Assembly: GCF_023159225.1 (NCBI RefSeq)
Contig: NC_063174.1
Location: 28,417,983-28,481,982 of the forward strand
Origin: Perognathus longimembris pacificus
Taxonomy: Eukaryota > Chordata > Mammalia > Rodentia > Heteromyidae
Length of the DNA stretch: 64,000 nt
Direction of reading: 5' to 3'
Under the pieces are notes generated by a model that was given only the letters and a program-made list of their open reading frames with translations, was not told the origin of the DNA and ran no database searches. Each line of letters begins with the position of its first letter. Within the stretch, counting starts at the first letter, position 1. A program made the position numbers and the translations under genes. Positions 8,293-19,237 of this stretch are shown piece after piece.

Positions 8293-8823
8293 TGTGGGGA
8301 CTGCTCTCTCTGCTCCGGCTCAAGTGCTCACTTCTTTCTCTCTTATTATCCTCTCATCGCCTTCTCCCCCGACCCTCGGCCTGCAGGTTTTGTCGGGGTG
8401 AGACGTGGGGATGTCTCCGTCCTGGCGGGCGCTCGACCCGCGTGGTAATGTGACCGCTATCCTACTCTGGAAGCAACGGACATAGACCACGGGTCAGCCT
8501 CTGAGAGCTAACTAACTTTATTGAGAGAGGGGCAAGGGTAGATGATCGGGGGGAAGGGGGTTGGCCAGGATTCCCATAGGCCATGAGCTGTCAGGTGACC
8601 TCCAAGGGGCTGGTCACTTGACCTCCAAGGGGCTATGTCACTTGACCTCCAAGGGGCTATGTCACTCGACCTCCAGGGCGGGGCTGGCTGCCAGCTAGGT
8701 GGGGGGTCTCTTATCGGACCCGTTTCTCCAGATTCCAATGTAGGGAGGATGGAAGGGCTGCATTCCCCAGCTGGGGGAGGTGCCTCAGGCCCCTTCCATC
8801 TAGGGGGAAGATGGACCCCAACA
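8293..8823 (-). repeat. 5' LTR of the betaretrovirus-like provirus
   Basis: 531 bp, same structure as the 3' LTR: U3 with tandem repeats, AATAAA at 8522-8517, and R/U5 ending CCCCACA. It would drive minus-strand transcription towards gag. The right target duplication GTTGAT follows at 8824-8829. Confidence 0.95.
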
Positions 8824-8884
8824 GTTGATAATATTTTCATATCCAAAGGGTTTTTTAACTGATTTAGGTAGTTTTTATTTTTTT

Positions 8885-8965
8885 AAATAATAATTACATA
8901 TTTATTGTCAAAGTGATGTACAGAGGGGTTACAGTTTCATATGTAAGGCCATGGGTACATTTGTT
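8885..8965 (-). mobile_element. LINE-1 3'-end remnant
   Basis: A short minus-oriented match to the LINE-1 3' end ('GTACAGAGGGGTTACAGTTT'). The following 8966-9424 is AT-rich and shows nothing I recognise. Confidence 0.6.
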
Positions 8966-9424
8966 TTACTATGAGATTTTTGCCTTGAAAGTCTTAAAGG
9001 TACTGACCCAGTCAAATCAGTATTTGCTCTATGTGGTTCCTTTTCCGTTTTTTCTTTTTAAAAATTAAGTAGTTAAACAAAGGGATTTCAATTCAACATG
9101 TCCATTTATAAATACATTTTGACAACCCCTCCCATCATTCTCCCTGACTTGTCCTAATCTTCAGTTTTCATTTAGAAACTATGCTTACAGTTGTCTTCAA
9201 CTTAAATATTCCTGGATCCTTCCCTAACTCACATCTTTCTTGGTAAAAAGGTGAAGAATGTTCTCCATACTAACAATGATTAATTGGTATTACTCTAAAA
9301 GTTTCTGGTCATCTTTTTAATATCTCATCTTTTCTTCTTAAAAAAACTCTTTTTAGTATGGAAATGTTCAAAGACTCAGAAAAGTAGAGAGTAGAGAGTC
9401 CCTCTGTGGATCACAGGAGCCCAA

Positions 9425-9990
9425 TAGCTATACCCTTATGAACACATAAGATAATGCTAAGTGAAATGAACTTCATGTTATAGAAATGATTGTTATATCA
9501 CAGTTGTAAATACTTTCAATGTGCCATATGTAACTGTAGCCTCTATTATTGATGATATTCCTGTATCACCTTCCTGTGGTTGTACCTACACAATCTTTGT
9601 ATATTATCTGAATGTATTGGAAACCGGGTATACTGGTATTAGAACCAGGAAATTGTCACCTTCCTGTGGTTGTACCTACACTATCTCTGTAATCTTATCT
9701 GAGTATATTGGAAACCGTGTATACTGGTATTAGAACTAGGAAATTGAAAGGGAATACCAAAATTGAGAGACACAGGGTAAAAAAAGACAAACCACTACAA
9801 AAGCAATACTTACAAAACTGTTTGGTGTAAGTGAACTGAACACCTCATGGGGGGAAAGGGAAAGGGGGAGGAGGGGGGGCGGTATGAGGGAAAAGGTAAC
9901 AAACAGTACAAGAAATGTATCCATTGCCTAACTATGAAACTGTAACCTCTCTGTACATCAGTTTGATAATAAAAATTTGAAAAAAAAATT
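9425..9990 (+). mobile_element. LINE-1 3' UTR with internal duplication
   Basis: A plus-oriented LINE-1 3' UTR copy from 'TACCCTTATGAACACATAAG' to 'TTTGATAATAAAAATTTG' with an A-rich tail. Closer to the full-length copy than the fragments at 612 or 10235, so relatively young. It carries a 90-bp tandem duplication (9566-9746). Nothing is recognisable in 9991-10234. Confidence 0.8.
9566..9746 (+). repeat. 90-bp tandem duplication inside LINE-1 3' UTR
   Basis: Two adjacent copies (9566-9655 and 9656-9746) both start 'TCACCTTCCTGTGGTTGTAC' and end 'AGGAAATTG'. They differ at several positions. The corresponding regions at 1321-1790 and 30136-30485 have a single copy. Confidence 0.85.
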
Positions 9991-10234
9991 AAAAAAGCTC
10001 CTACACAATCTAGCTATTAAACAGTTTAAGGAACTAAATGACCATTATGAAGTTGTGGACAGCATTATGCTGATTCTACAAAAATATCAGTGGGTAATCT
10101 GTTTGATATTTAGAGGCTAAGAAATTGGAGAAAACTTAGATTTACTTTGACTTTTAAGTATCCAGTACAAAATATTTTACTTAGGTTTTTAAATCTTTGA
10201 CTTTTAATGACTTTAGACCTTAACATTCTTTTTT

Positions 10235-10510
10235 TAAAAAAATTATTTTATTGTAAGGGTAGTGTCAGAAGTGTTACAGTTACATAAGTAAAGAAATGAG
10301 TACATTTTTTTGTCGAACCATTATCCCCTCACTTGTTTCCTCCTACTTCCCTCTCTGACACTCCTACCCCCACATTGTAATTTTTCTCTAGGGAACTTGA
10401 TGGACACAAATTGCTTAATGTTTGGCATTTTATTGTTAGAGTATTTTAATAGTATTCTTTCTAATTGCAGAATATCAGACAGGATATGTTGAAGAGTATA
10501 ACTAGACATG
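10235..10510 (-). mobile_element. LINE-1 3'-end remnant
   Basis: Minus-oriented 3' UTR resemblance ('GTTACAGTTACATAAGT..AATGAGTACATTT' followed by the C/T-rich block). Diverged. Nothing recognisable in 10511-10740. Confidence 0.55.
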
Positions 10511-11393
10511 GCTTTAGTTGGGAAACTGTAAAAAGGAGTGAAAGTTGAAATGGCTGCTTCTTTATTTTAGAACTTCCTGCTGGCAAAATCCATATTGGCC
10601 AACTGTGATAACCAAAAGGCATCAGAAAAACCAGTGGTTGGCTTTCTAAAGGTGGAAAGGGATTTAAAACAATAAAAGACAGTTGATCTCTTCCACCCTG
10701 ATGAATATGCAATTCTAGATTTAATGGTCCAGATAACATAATCAATTATGAAACATCCTTGCATCCCTAAAATATGTCCTTTATCATGATGAATAATCTT
10801 TTGATATGCGATTGGATTTGACTTGATAGTAATCTGTTGAAGTTTTTTGCAACTATATCAGAATATCAGCTGAGAATGTGCATACACCCTTTTCTGCTTT
10901 GAGTAATGCTGGTCTCATAAAATATGTTTGGTTCAGAGCTCTATTACCTTTTGAGTATGGTCCAGAAGTTCATTGTCATTAGTGAAGTAGTGACTAGAGC
11001 ACTATCATGTACATTTTTTCTTTAGGTTCAAAGGTTATACTTTCTCACTATTGTGCTATCTCCAGTGTATGTGTAGTTCAGTATCTGATCAGATAGTTTT
11101 ATTTATATAGTTTTATTTATTTGCCAATTACTCTATCCTTCCCTACTCTCCCTGGTCTCAGATAACTTCTACTCTCCACTGCAAAAATAAGATATTTGAC
11201 TTTCTGCATTTGACTTACATCATATCTCCAATTCCATCTATGTTTCTATCAGTAACAGGATTTCATTCTATTTTATGGCTGCATAATACTCCACTGTTGA
11301 TAAGAACCACACTTTTCTTATATAATCATCAGCTGGTAGAAACTGAAGTCAATTCCATGCCTTTCTTTTCTTTAAGAGTGCTATAATGACAAT

Positions 11394-11471
<78 letters not shown>
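11394..11471. repeat. (TA)n microsatellite
   Basis: About 39 AT dinucleotides within the old LINE-1. Probably polymorphic and prone to cruciform extrusion. Confidence 0.97.
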
Positions 11472-11474
<3 letters not shown>

Positions 11475-11611
11475 TCTTAAAATACTAATTTCATTTGTTT
11501 TGATATATATCTAACAGTGGGAATTACAGATCACATGCTAGTTCTGTTTTGAAGTTTTTTTGAGGAAATTCCATACTGTTTTCCAAAGTGGCTCACTAAT
11601 TTATATTCTTA

Positions 11612-11809
11612 CTTTTTTTCTGGTCCTGGGGCTTAAATTCAAGGCTGGGGCTCTGTCCCTGAGTCTCTCTGTGCTCAAGGCTAGTGCTCTACCACTTGAA
11701 CCACAGTACCACTTCTGGCTTTTTCTGTTTATGTGGTACTGAGGAATTGAACCAGGGCTTTGTGTATGCTAGGCAAGCACTCTACTACTAAGCAATATTC
11801 TCAGCCCTG
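11612..11809 (-). repeat. Dimeric ID-type SINE
   Basis: A plus-strand T run (the A tail), then two tRNA-like halves. The inner one carries 'GTGCTCTACCACTTGAACC' and the outer one ends 'CTCAGCCCTG', the reverse complement of the ID start. Same structure as 15604-15812 and 30985-31183 but more diverged. Confidence 0.8.
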
Positions 11810-12039
11810 TATTGACACTTCTTTAAAATAACTTATTTTTCTTCTTTTTAATAATAGTAATTATGGTATCAAATTGTTATTTTGATTTGTATTTCCCTGA
11901 TGATTAGTGATTTTGTTTTTTTTTTATCATGTACTTCTTGGCAAACTGAAGGTCTTTTGAAAATATCTACTTAGGTGGATTGCTGGGATTTTTGTGTAAT
12001 TTGTTTCTTTCTTTTATTCTTTGTTCATAGAAATGTTTT

Positions 12040-12345
12040 GGGGGTATTCCTACCCTCATGTCTGCTAGGCAACTGGTCTAATACTGAGTCATGCCCCAGT
12101 CCATTTACTTCTTAGTTTGCTTTTTGGATAGGTTTTTGCACTTCTGCCCAAGCTGGCCATGGAAAATACCTCTCCAATTTCTGCCTCCCAGGTAATTGGA
12201 AATATATACTTGTACCACCTTGCCTGTTTTACTTTTGGCCTGGGGTCTTGCTAAGTTTTGCCTAGGCTGCTGTGAAATCATATTCTCCCTAACTCTACCT
12301 CCTGGGCAGCTGTGATTACAGGTGCATACCACCATCTGTAATCCA
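12040..12345 (-). repeat. SINE remnants, B1-like
   Basis: A diverged tract with minus-oriented B1/7SL-like signatures ('CCTCCTGGGCAGCTGTGATTAC', 'CTGCCTCCCAGGTAATTGG') repeated twice, suggesting two adjacent or dimeric old SINEs. Boundaries are uncertain. Confidence 0.45.
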
Positions 12346-13078
12346 GTTCTGAAATTATATACATATATAATTTATATTCATATTTATATAATGAATGTAT
12401 ATAATGAATATCGAGCCATTTTCAGATATTGTTTGCAAATATATTTTTTGCCATCCATTAGAGTTGCTTTTACATTCTGATAACTTTTTTGGCCTCAAAT
12501 TTACTAGTTAAATGTAATACTTCCTTCCTAGTTTTGCCTTTTTTGCCTGTGCTTTTGGAGTTCTGATTTAATTTTGTATACATATGGATCTCCAGTTTGT
12601 CAACACTACTTTTTGAAGAATTCTTCCTTCCACTTTGAATATTTTAGTATGTGTAAAGAAAAATACCAATTGGCTACAGATGTCTAGTTTTATTTCTACT
12701 ATTTAAATACATTCCACTGGCCTATAACATTCTTCCTATGCCAAGTACCTCACTTTGTAGCTTACTGTAAATTCTTTTAATAAACTCAAAATCAATTTAA
12801 GAGTTATTTAATTTATCAAGATTGTCTTAGTTTACTCAGAACCAGAAATAGCATGCCTGTGCTAGCATGCAACCGGTCTTTTTGTTCCATCTGAGCCTTA
12901 GTGGATGGTACTGTCCACATCAGCCTGGCTATGTCTTCCCAATAGCCAATTATCTGTTGAAATATCCTCACAGACCAACACAGAAGCATTTGTTTCCAAC
13001 CTCATGGGCATTTCTCTATCCAACCAAGTTGGCAATCAAGATTAACCATCACATATGTTTGTGAGTGATTTGGATTAG

Positions 13079-13082
<4 letters not shown>

Positions 13083-13110
<28 letters not shown>

Positions 13111-13330
13111 TAGTGCTGGTCCTGGGGTTTGAACTCAGGACTTTGGCACTGTCCCTGAGCTCTTTTGCTCAAGACTAGCATTCTACCACTTGAGCCCTAG
13201 CTCCACTTCTCACTTTTGTGGTGGTGAATTGAAAATCAGAGTCTAATAGACTTTTGAACACTGATCCTCAGATCTCAGCCTACTGAGTAGATAGAATTAC
13301 AGGCAGGTATGAGCCACCAATTCCAAGCTA
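13083..13330 (-). repeat. ID-B1 fusion (B4-type) SINE
   Basis: A plus-strand T run of about 27 (the A tail), an ID-derived half ('GGTTTGAACTCAGGACTTTGG', 'ACCACTTGAGCCCTAGCTCC'), then a B1-derived half ending 'GGTATGAGCCACCA'. It sits within about 130 bp of the full-length LINE-1 left target duplication. Confidence 0.75.
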
Positions 13331-13473
13331 TAGTTTCTACTTTTGTAATGTAAATTGCTAGCTTAGTAGGATTCTTCCCACTCTTTGGGGGACATTTTTT
13401 GACAATTGATATTCAATCATTTCTAACAGATAGCACAAATATATGAAGCCATCTGTTCCCAGGCTTTTCTTTT

Positions 13474-13977
13474 TATAAATTTTTATTAAAAAACTTATGT
13501 ACAGAGAGGTTACAGTTTCATACGTTAGGCATTGGATACATTTCTTGTATTGTTTGTTACCTTGTTCCTCATACCCCCCTCCCCCCTCCCCCTTTCCCCC
13601 CTGAGGTGTTCAGTTCACTTACACCAAAAAGTTTTGCAAGTATTGCTTTTGTTGTTGTTTCTCATATTTTACCCTTTGTCTCTCAATTTTGGTATTCCCT
13701 TTGAATTTCCTAATTCTAATACCAGTACACACTGTTTCCCATACACTCAGATAAGATTACAGAGCTAGTGTAGATACAATCACAAGAAGGTGATACATGA
13801 ACATCATCAATAGTAGAAACTACAGATACACATGGGACGTTGAAAGTAGTTACAACTCTCATATAACAATCATTTTCATAAAGTGGAGTTCATTTCACTT
13901 AGCATCATCTTATGTCATCATAAGGGTATAGCTATTGGTCTCTTGTGATCCTCTCTTGTGACTTGCCTAAACCTGTG
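13474..13977 (-). other. LINE-1 3' UTR (reference copy for this window)
   Basis: From the ORF2 stop at 13978 to the A-rich end. It holds a G-rich run on the minus strand (plus-strand 'CCCCCCTCCCCCCTCCCCC' near 13574-13592), a common rodent LINE-1 feature that may form a quadruplex. Truncated copies recur at 612, 1321, 9425, 21483, 30136 and 52302. Confidence 0.85.
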
Positions 13978-16900
13978 CTAATTATTCACAATAAGGGAGA
14001 CCATAGAGTCCACGTTTCTTTGGGTCTGGCTCACTTCACTTAGTATAATTTTTTCCAAGTCCTTCCATTGCCTTACAAATGGGGCAATGTCATTCTTTCT
14101 GATACAGGCATAAAATTCCATTGTGTATATGTACCACATTTTCCGGATCCATTTGTCTACGGAGGGGCATCTGGGTTGGTTCCAGATTCTCCCTATGACA
14201 AATTGCGCTGCAATGAACATTGTTGTGCTGGTGGCTTTACTGTGATTTTGTTTGTAGTTTTTTTGATAAATACCCAAAAGTGGGGTTGCTGGGTCGTAGG
14301 GGAGTTCTACATTTAGCCTTCTGAGGAATCTCCATACTGCTTGCCAGAGTGGCTGAACCAGTTTACATTCCCGCCAACAATGAAGTAGGGTTCCCTTTTG
14401 GCCACATCCCCTCCAACAACTGTTATTGTTAGTTTTCTTGATATATGACATTCTTACTGGGGTGAGATGGAATCTCAATGTTGTTTTGATTTGCATTTCC
14501 TTTATGGCCAGTGATGTAGAGCACTTTTTCATATGTCTCTTGGCCATTCTCATTTCCTCATCAGAGAAGTCTCTTTTTAGGTCTTTAGCCCGCTTGATGG
14601 CTATTAGTTATTTGCGGTTTTGATTTGGAAAAAGGTAATTTTTTTAGTTCTGCATATATTTTAGATATGAGGCCTTTGTCCATTGAATGGCCGGTAAAGA
14701 TCTTCTCCCAGTCTGTGGGCTTTCTGTTTACCTTGCAAGCTATGTCCTTTGCCGTGCAGAAGCTCTGCAGTTTGATGCAGTCCCATTTTTCCAACCTTTC
14801 TTTGATTTGTAGCCTTTCTGTGTCTTTGTTCAGAAAGTTCTGTCCTGCACCAAGGAGCCCAAGTGTTTCTCCCACTTCTTCCTTTAGTGTTTTCAGGGTG
14901 TCTGTTTTGATTTTGAGGTCTTTAATCCATTTGGAATTGATTTTGGTGCAGGGTGATATATAAGGATCTAGTTTTAGTTTTTGCATGTGTTGAGCCAGTT
15001 TTGCCAGCACAATTTGTTAAAGAGGCTATCTTTCTTCCAAACTATTGTCTTAGCCCCCTTATCAAAGATTAAGTAGGCGTAGTTCTGTGGGTTCATTCCC
15101 GGGTCTTCAATTCTGTTCCATTGGTCTTCAGGCCTGTTCCGTTGCCAATACCAAGCTGTTTTTATTACTATAGCTTTATAATAAAGCTTGAAGTTGGGTA
15201 TTGTAATTCCTCCAGCACTGTTCTTTCTGCTTAGGATTGTTTTTGATATTCTAGGTCTTTTATTATTCCATATGAATTTCTGGATTGCTTCCTCTATTTC
15301 ATCAAAAAATGGTGTTGGGATATTAATGGGTATTGCATTGAATTTGTAGATAGCGTTTGGCAATATTGCCATTTTGATTATATTAATCCTCCCAATCCAG
15401 GAGCATGGGAGTTTTTTCCATTTCCTTAGTTCTGACTTAATTTCGTTTTTCAGGCTTTTAAAGTTCTCCTCAAAGAGGTCTTTCACTTCTTTGGTTAAGG
15501 TTATTCCTAGGTATTTTATGTTTTTGGATGCTATTGCAAAGGGGGTTGCTTTCCTGATGTCAGCCTCGGTCTTCGGGTCATTAGCATACAGAAAGGATAT
15601 AGATTTTTTTTTTTTTTTTGGCCAGTCCTGGGCCTTGGACTCAGGGCCTGAGCACTGTCCCTGGGTTCTTCCCGCTCAAGGCTAGCACTCTGCCACTTGA
15701 GCCACAGCGCCGCTTCTGGCCGTTTTCTGCATATGTGGTGCTGGGGAATCAAACCTAGGGCCTCGTGTATCCGAGGCAGGCACTCTTGCCACTAGGCTAT
15801 ATCCCCAGCCCCTGATTTTTGAAGGTTTATTTTATATCCTGCAACTTTGCCAAAATTTTGGATCAGTTCTAGTAGCTTGGGTGTAGAGTCTATGGGATTC
15901 TTTAGGTATAGGATCATGTCATCTGCGAAGAGAGAGAGTTTAACTTCATCTTTACCTACTTGGATCCCCTTTGTATTTTCTTCTTGCCTGATTGCTCTTG
16001 CTAGGAATTCTAGTACTATGTTGAAGAGCAGGGGAGAGAGTGGACATCCCTGCCTTGTTCCTGATTTTAATGGGAATGGCTTTAGTTTTTCCCCATTTAG
16101 AGTTATGCTTGCTGTTGGTTTGTCATAAACTGCCTTAATTATATTCAGGAATGTTCCCTGGAATCCCAGTTTTTCCAGGGCTTTTAGCAAAAATGGGTGC
16201 TGGATTTTATCAAACGCTTTTTCCGCATCCTGAGATAAAACCATGTGGTTCTTTAGCTTGCTCCGGTTGATGTGGTGGATTACATTAATTGACTTGCGTA
16301 TATTAAACCAGCTTTGCATCCCTGGGATGAATCCAGTTTGATCGTGGTGTATGATTTTTTTGATGATCTGTTGAAGTCGATTGGCCAGAATTTTGTTGAG
16401 AATTTTTGCGTCTATGTTCATCAGGGAGATCGGTCTATAGTCCTCTTTCCGTGATGACTCTCTGCCTAGTTTTGGGATGAGGGTTATACTGGCTTCATAG
16501 AATGAGTCTGGAAGTGAACGTTCTCTTTCAATTTCATTGAAGAGTTTGAGAAATATTGGTGTGAGTTCTGTTTTGAAGGTCTTGTAGAATTCTGCAGTGA
16601 ATCCGTCTGGACCTGGGCTTTTCTTGGATGGGACATCCTTTATTGCCGTTTCTATTTCAATACTGGATATGGGTCTGTTTAGGAGGTTTAAATCTTCATG
16701 GTTCAGTTTGGGGATATGAATTTTTCTAGGAAATCGTCCATTTCTTCCAAGTTCTCGAATTTGTTGGCATAAAGTTTTGCAAAATAGTCCCTTATTATTT
16801 TCTGAATTTTGGTTATTTCTGTGGTGATGTTACCTGTTTTATCTCTTATCTTGTTTATTTGAGTGTGCTGCCTTTGTTTTTTGGTCAGGTTTGCCAGGGG

Positions 16901-18025
16901 TCTGTCTATCTTGTTGATTTTTTCAAAGAACCAACTCTTTGTTTTGTTGATTCTTTCGATGGTTTTTTTTTTGTCTCTAATTGATTTATTTCTGATTTGA
17001 TTTTAATTATTTGCTTCCATCTATTGACTTGGGGTTTGGCTTGTTGTTCTCTTTCGAGGAAATTAAGGTGCTTCCTTAAATTATTGAGTGGCTGTTTCTC
17101 CAGTTTGTTGATGTATGCACTCGGAGATATAAACTTTCCTCTGAGTACTGCCTTTGCTGTGTCCCAAAGGAGCTGGTACTTTGTGTCCTCAACTTGGTTG
17201 AATTCCATAAACATTTGAATTTCCGTTTTAATTTCTTCAATGACCCTCTGATGGTTCAGCAGTGTGTGGTTTAGTCTCCATGAATTGTAGCAATTTCTGT
17301 GGTGGCTGGTTGAGTTGAGCTCTAATTTTATTCCGTTGTGGTCTGAGAGAATGCAGGGAATGGTTTTGATACTTGTGAATTTGTACAGATTTTCTTTGTG
17401 CCCTAAGATGTGATCTATTTTGGAGAATGTTCCATGTGCTGCCGAAAAGAATGTGTAATCTGTCCTTGCTGGGTGGAATATTCTGTAGATATCGATTAAG
17501 TCTAGTTGGTCTATGCAACTGTTTAGTTCTGTGGTTTCTTGTTCAGTTTTTGTCGTGTTGATCTGTTCAGAGGTGATAGTGGAATGTTAAAGTCCCCAAC
17601 TATCAATGAGTTTGGGTCTATGAGTGATTTTAGAGCCAGTAGTGTTTTTTGATGAAGTTGGTTGCTCCTGCATTTGGTGTGTAGATATGTAGAATGGTTA
17701 TTTCTTCCTGTAGGAGAGATCCTTTTACTAGTATGTAGTAATCTTCTTTGTCTCTTCTTACCTTTTTTAATTTGAAGTCAATTTTGTCTGATACTAGGAT
17801 TGAAACTCCAGCCTGCTTATGGGGTCCATTTGCTTGATAGATTTGATTCCAGCCTTTCACTTTTAGAAGATGATTACTTTTGCTGGATAGATGTGTCTCT
17901 TGGAGGCATCAGAAAGATGGATCTTGATTTTTGATCCAACTTATGAGCCTATGTTGTTTGATTGGAGAATTAAGTCCATTAATGTTGACAGTTAGGATTG
18001 AGAGGTGATCGTTTGTTCCTTTCAT
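13978..18025 (-). pseudogene. LINE-1 ORF2 (endonuclease/reverse transcriptase), decayed
   Basis: ORF2 begins at ATG 18025 and ends at 13978. Endonuclease signatures 'CLQETH' and 'KVKGWNQIYQANGPHKQAG' lie near the start. The RT core '[14 protein letters not shown]' and '[13 protein letters not shown]' (FADD active site) is in the piece 16421-15792. The C-terminal zinc-like part ends 'MVSLIVNN'. The frame is split into at least seven open pieces by stops and frameshifts, plus a SINE at 15604-15812. An in-frame TGA at codon 39 (17911-17909) is shared with the second LINE-1 at 35843. Confidence 0.9.
15604..15812 (-). repeat. Dimeric ID-type SINE inside LINE-1 ORF2
   Basis: A plus-strand T run, then 'GCCAGTCCTGGGCCTTGGAC', 'CCACTTGAGCCACAGCGCC' and a second tRNA-like half ending 'CTATATCCCCAGCCCC'. 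It is the best-preserved dimeric ID SINE here, hence young. It interrupts the RT region just after the FADD motif and postdates the LINE-1 insertion. Confidence 0.9.
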
Positions 18026-18077
18026 TATCACTATCTTGCTTAAAGCTGTGTCTTCCCCTTTCTTGATCTGATGTTTA

Positions 18078-19237
18078 CTAATTAGGGTTCATTTCTCTGT
18101 CTGTATTGGGATCTTGATTATTTTCCCTGTATAGTACATCTTTAAGGATTTTGTGTATAGCTGGTTTGGTGGAGATATATTGTTTCAGTTTTTCCTTATT
18201 GTCGAAGACTTTTATTTGACCTTCAGCTATGAAGGAGAGTTTGGCTGGGTACAGAATTCTTGGTTGGTAGTTATTTTTATTTAGAGTTTGGTCTACTTCA
18301 TTCCAGGCTCTCCTTGCTTTCATGGTCTCTGCTGAGAAGTTTGGGGTAATTCTGATTGCTTTTCCTTTATATGTGATTGTTTTCTTTGCCCTAACAGCTT
18401 TGAGTATTTTTTCCTTGCACTGTGCTAAAGCTGTTTTGATCACAATGTGTCGGTGGGATGTCCTATTCTGGTCTGGACGATTTGGGGTTCTAAATGCTTC
18501 TTGTGTCTGTATAGGCCTTTCCTTCTGGATATTTGGGAAGTTCTCAGCTAATATTCTGATAAATAGGTTTCCTATCCCATTAACCTCTTTCTCCAAGTTT
18601 TCCTCAATACCTATTATCCTTAAATGGGCTTCCTGATCGTGTCTTGAATCTCCTGTAGCGATCTCTTTTGTTGCTTGGACTGGATTTGTATTGATTTTTT
18701 ATCTTTCTCCATAGAATCTAAGGAATCTTCAGCTCACGAAATTCTATCCTCTGCTTCAGTTAGTCGGGACTGTAGGCTAGTTACTTGATTTCGAATCTCT
18801 TTTGCTTCTGACTGGTCTTTCCTGATAATTTCCATGTCATTTCTTAGGTCCTGTATGGACTTCTTTACTTCATTAACTTCATTACTTTGGTTTTCAGAGT
18901 TGTCTCTCAAATCTTTAAGCTGGTTAGCTATCTTTTCATTTGACTCTTGAAGTTAATTTATCTTTCTATTTGTGGATGCCATGCAATTCTCCATTAATTT
19001 TTGCTTTGCCTCCTCACGCTCTAGAATAATTGACTGAAGAGATACGAACTTTTCATTTATCATGTTTATCAGTAGACTTTGTAGAGCATTTTGAGGGTTA
19101 TCTTCTATGTCTTTGATTCGCTGCTCTGCTTCCTGCTTGTTTTGAGTGGGAGATAAGACTTCATTTTTTGCCATCTTTCTTGTGTTTCTTCTGCCCATTT
19201 GAATTGGGGATGCCAGTCTACCAGCACCTGTGAGCAC
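18078..19237 (-). pseudogene. LINE-1 ORF1 (RNA-binding chaperone), decayed
   Basis: ATG at 19237, homologous along its length to the plus-strand ORF1 at 34516. The N-terminal piece (19237-18953) has the basic 'MGRRNTRKMAK' and a heptad-rich coiled coil. The C-terminal piece (18596-18078) has the RNA-binding domain ('SHRHIVIKTALAQCKEKILK'). The middle 356 bp are disrupted. ORF1 normally forms trimers that coat LINE-1 RNA. Confidence 0.88.

Larger units (their letters stand above)
2042..8823 (-). mobile_element. Betaretrovirus-like endogenous provirus, env-less
   Basis: A complete provirus read on the minus strand: 5' LTR (8823-8293), lysine-type primer site, gag, pro, pol, a gap without env, polypurine tract, 3' LTR (2573-2042). 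GTTGAT is duplicated exactly at 2036-2041 and 8824-8829, the 6-bp duplication usual for betaretrovirus-related (class II) elements. The LTRs have 5'-TG...CA-3' ends and differ only by one base in a G run, implying a very recent insertion. Gag, pro and pol frames are open. Absence of env fits IAP- or MusD-like elements that retrotranspose inside the cell. Activity is inferred, not shown. Confidence 0.95.
10740..13060 (-). pseudogene. Ancient LINE-1 ORF2 remnant with nested repeats
   Basis: Minus-oriented, heavily mutated LINE-1 ORF2. Recognisable landmarks, in the same order as the full-length copy, are 'ACATCCTTGCATCCCTAAAA' (RT region, compare 16310-16330), 'GGCTGCATAATACTCCACTG', 'GATTTGTATTTCCCTGATG' (compare 14490-14510) and 'ATGGATCTCCAGTTTGTC'. 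It is interrupted by a (TA)n run and at least two SINEs, so those are younger. No open frame survives. The order is not entirely collinear, so more than one fragment may be present. Confidence 0.65.
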
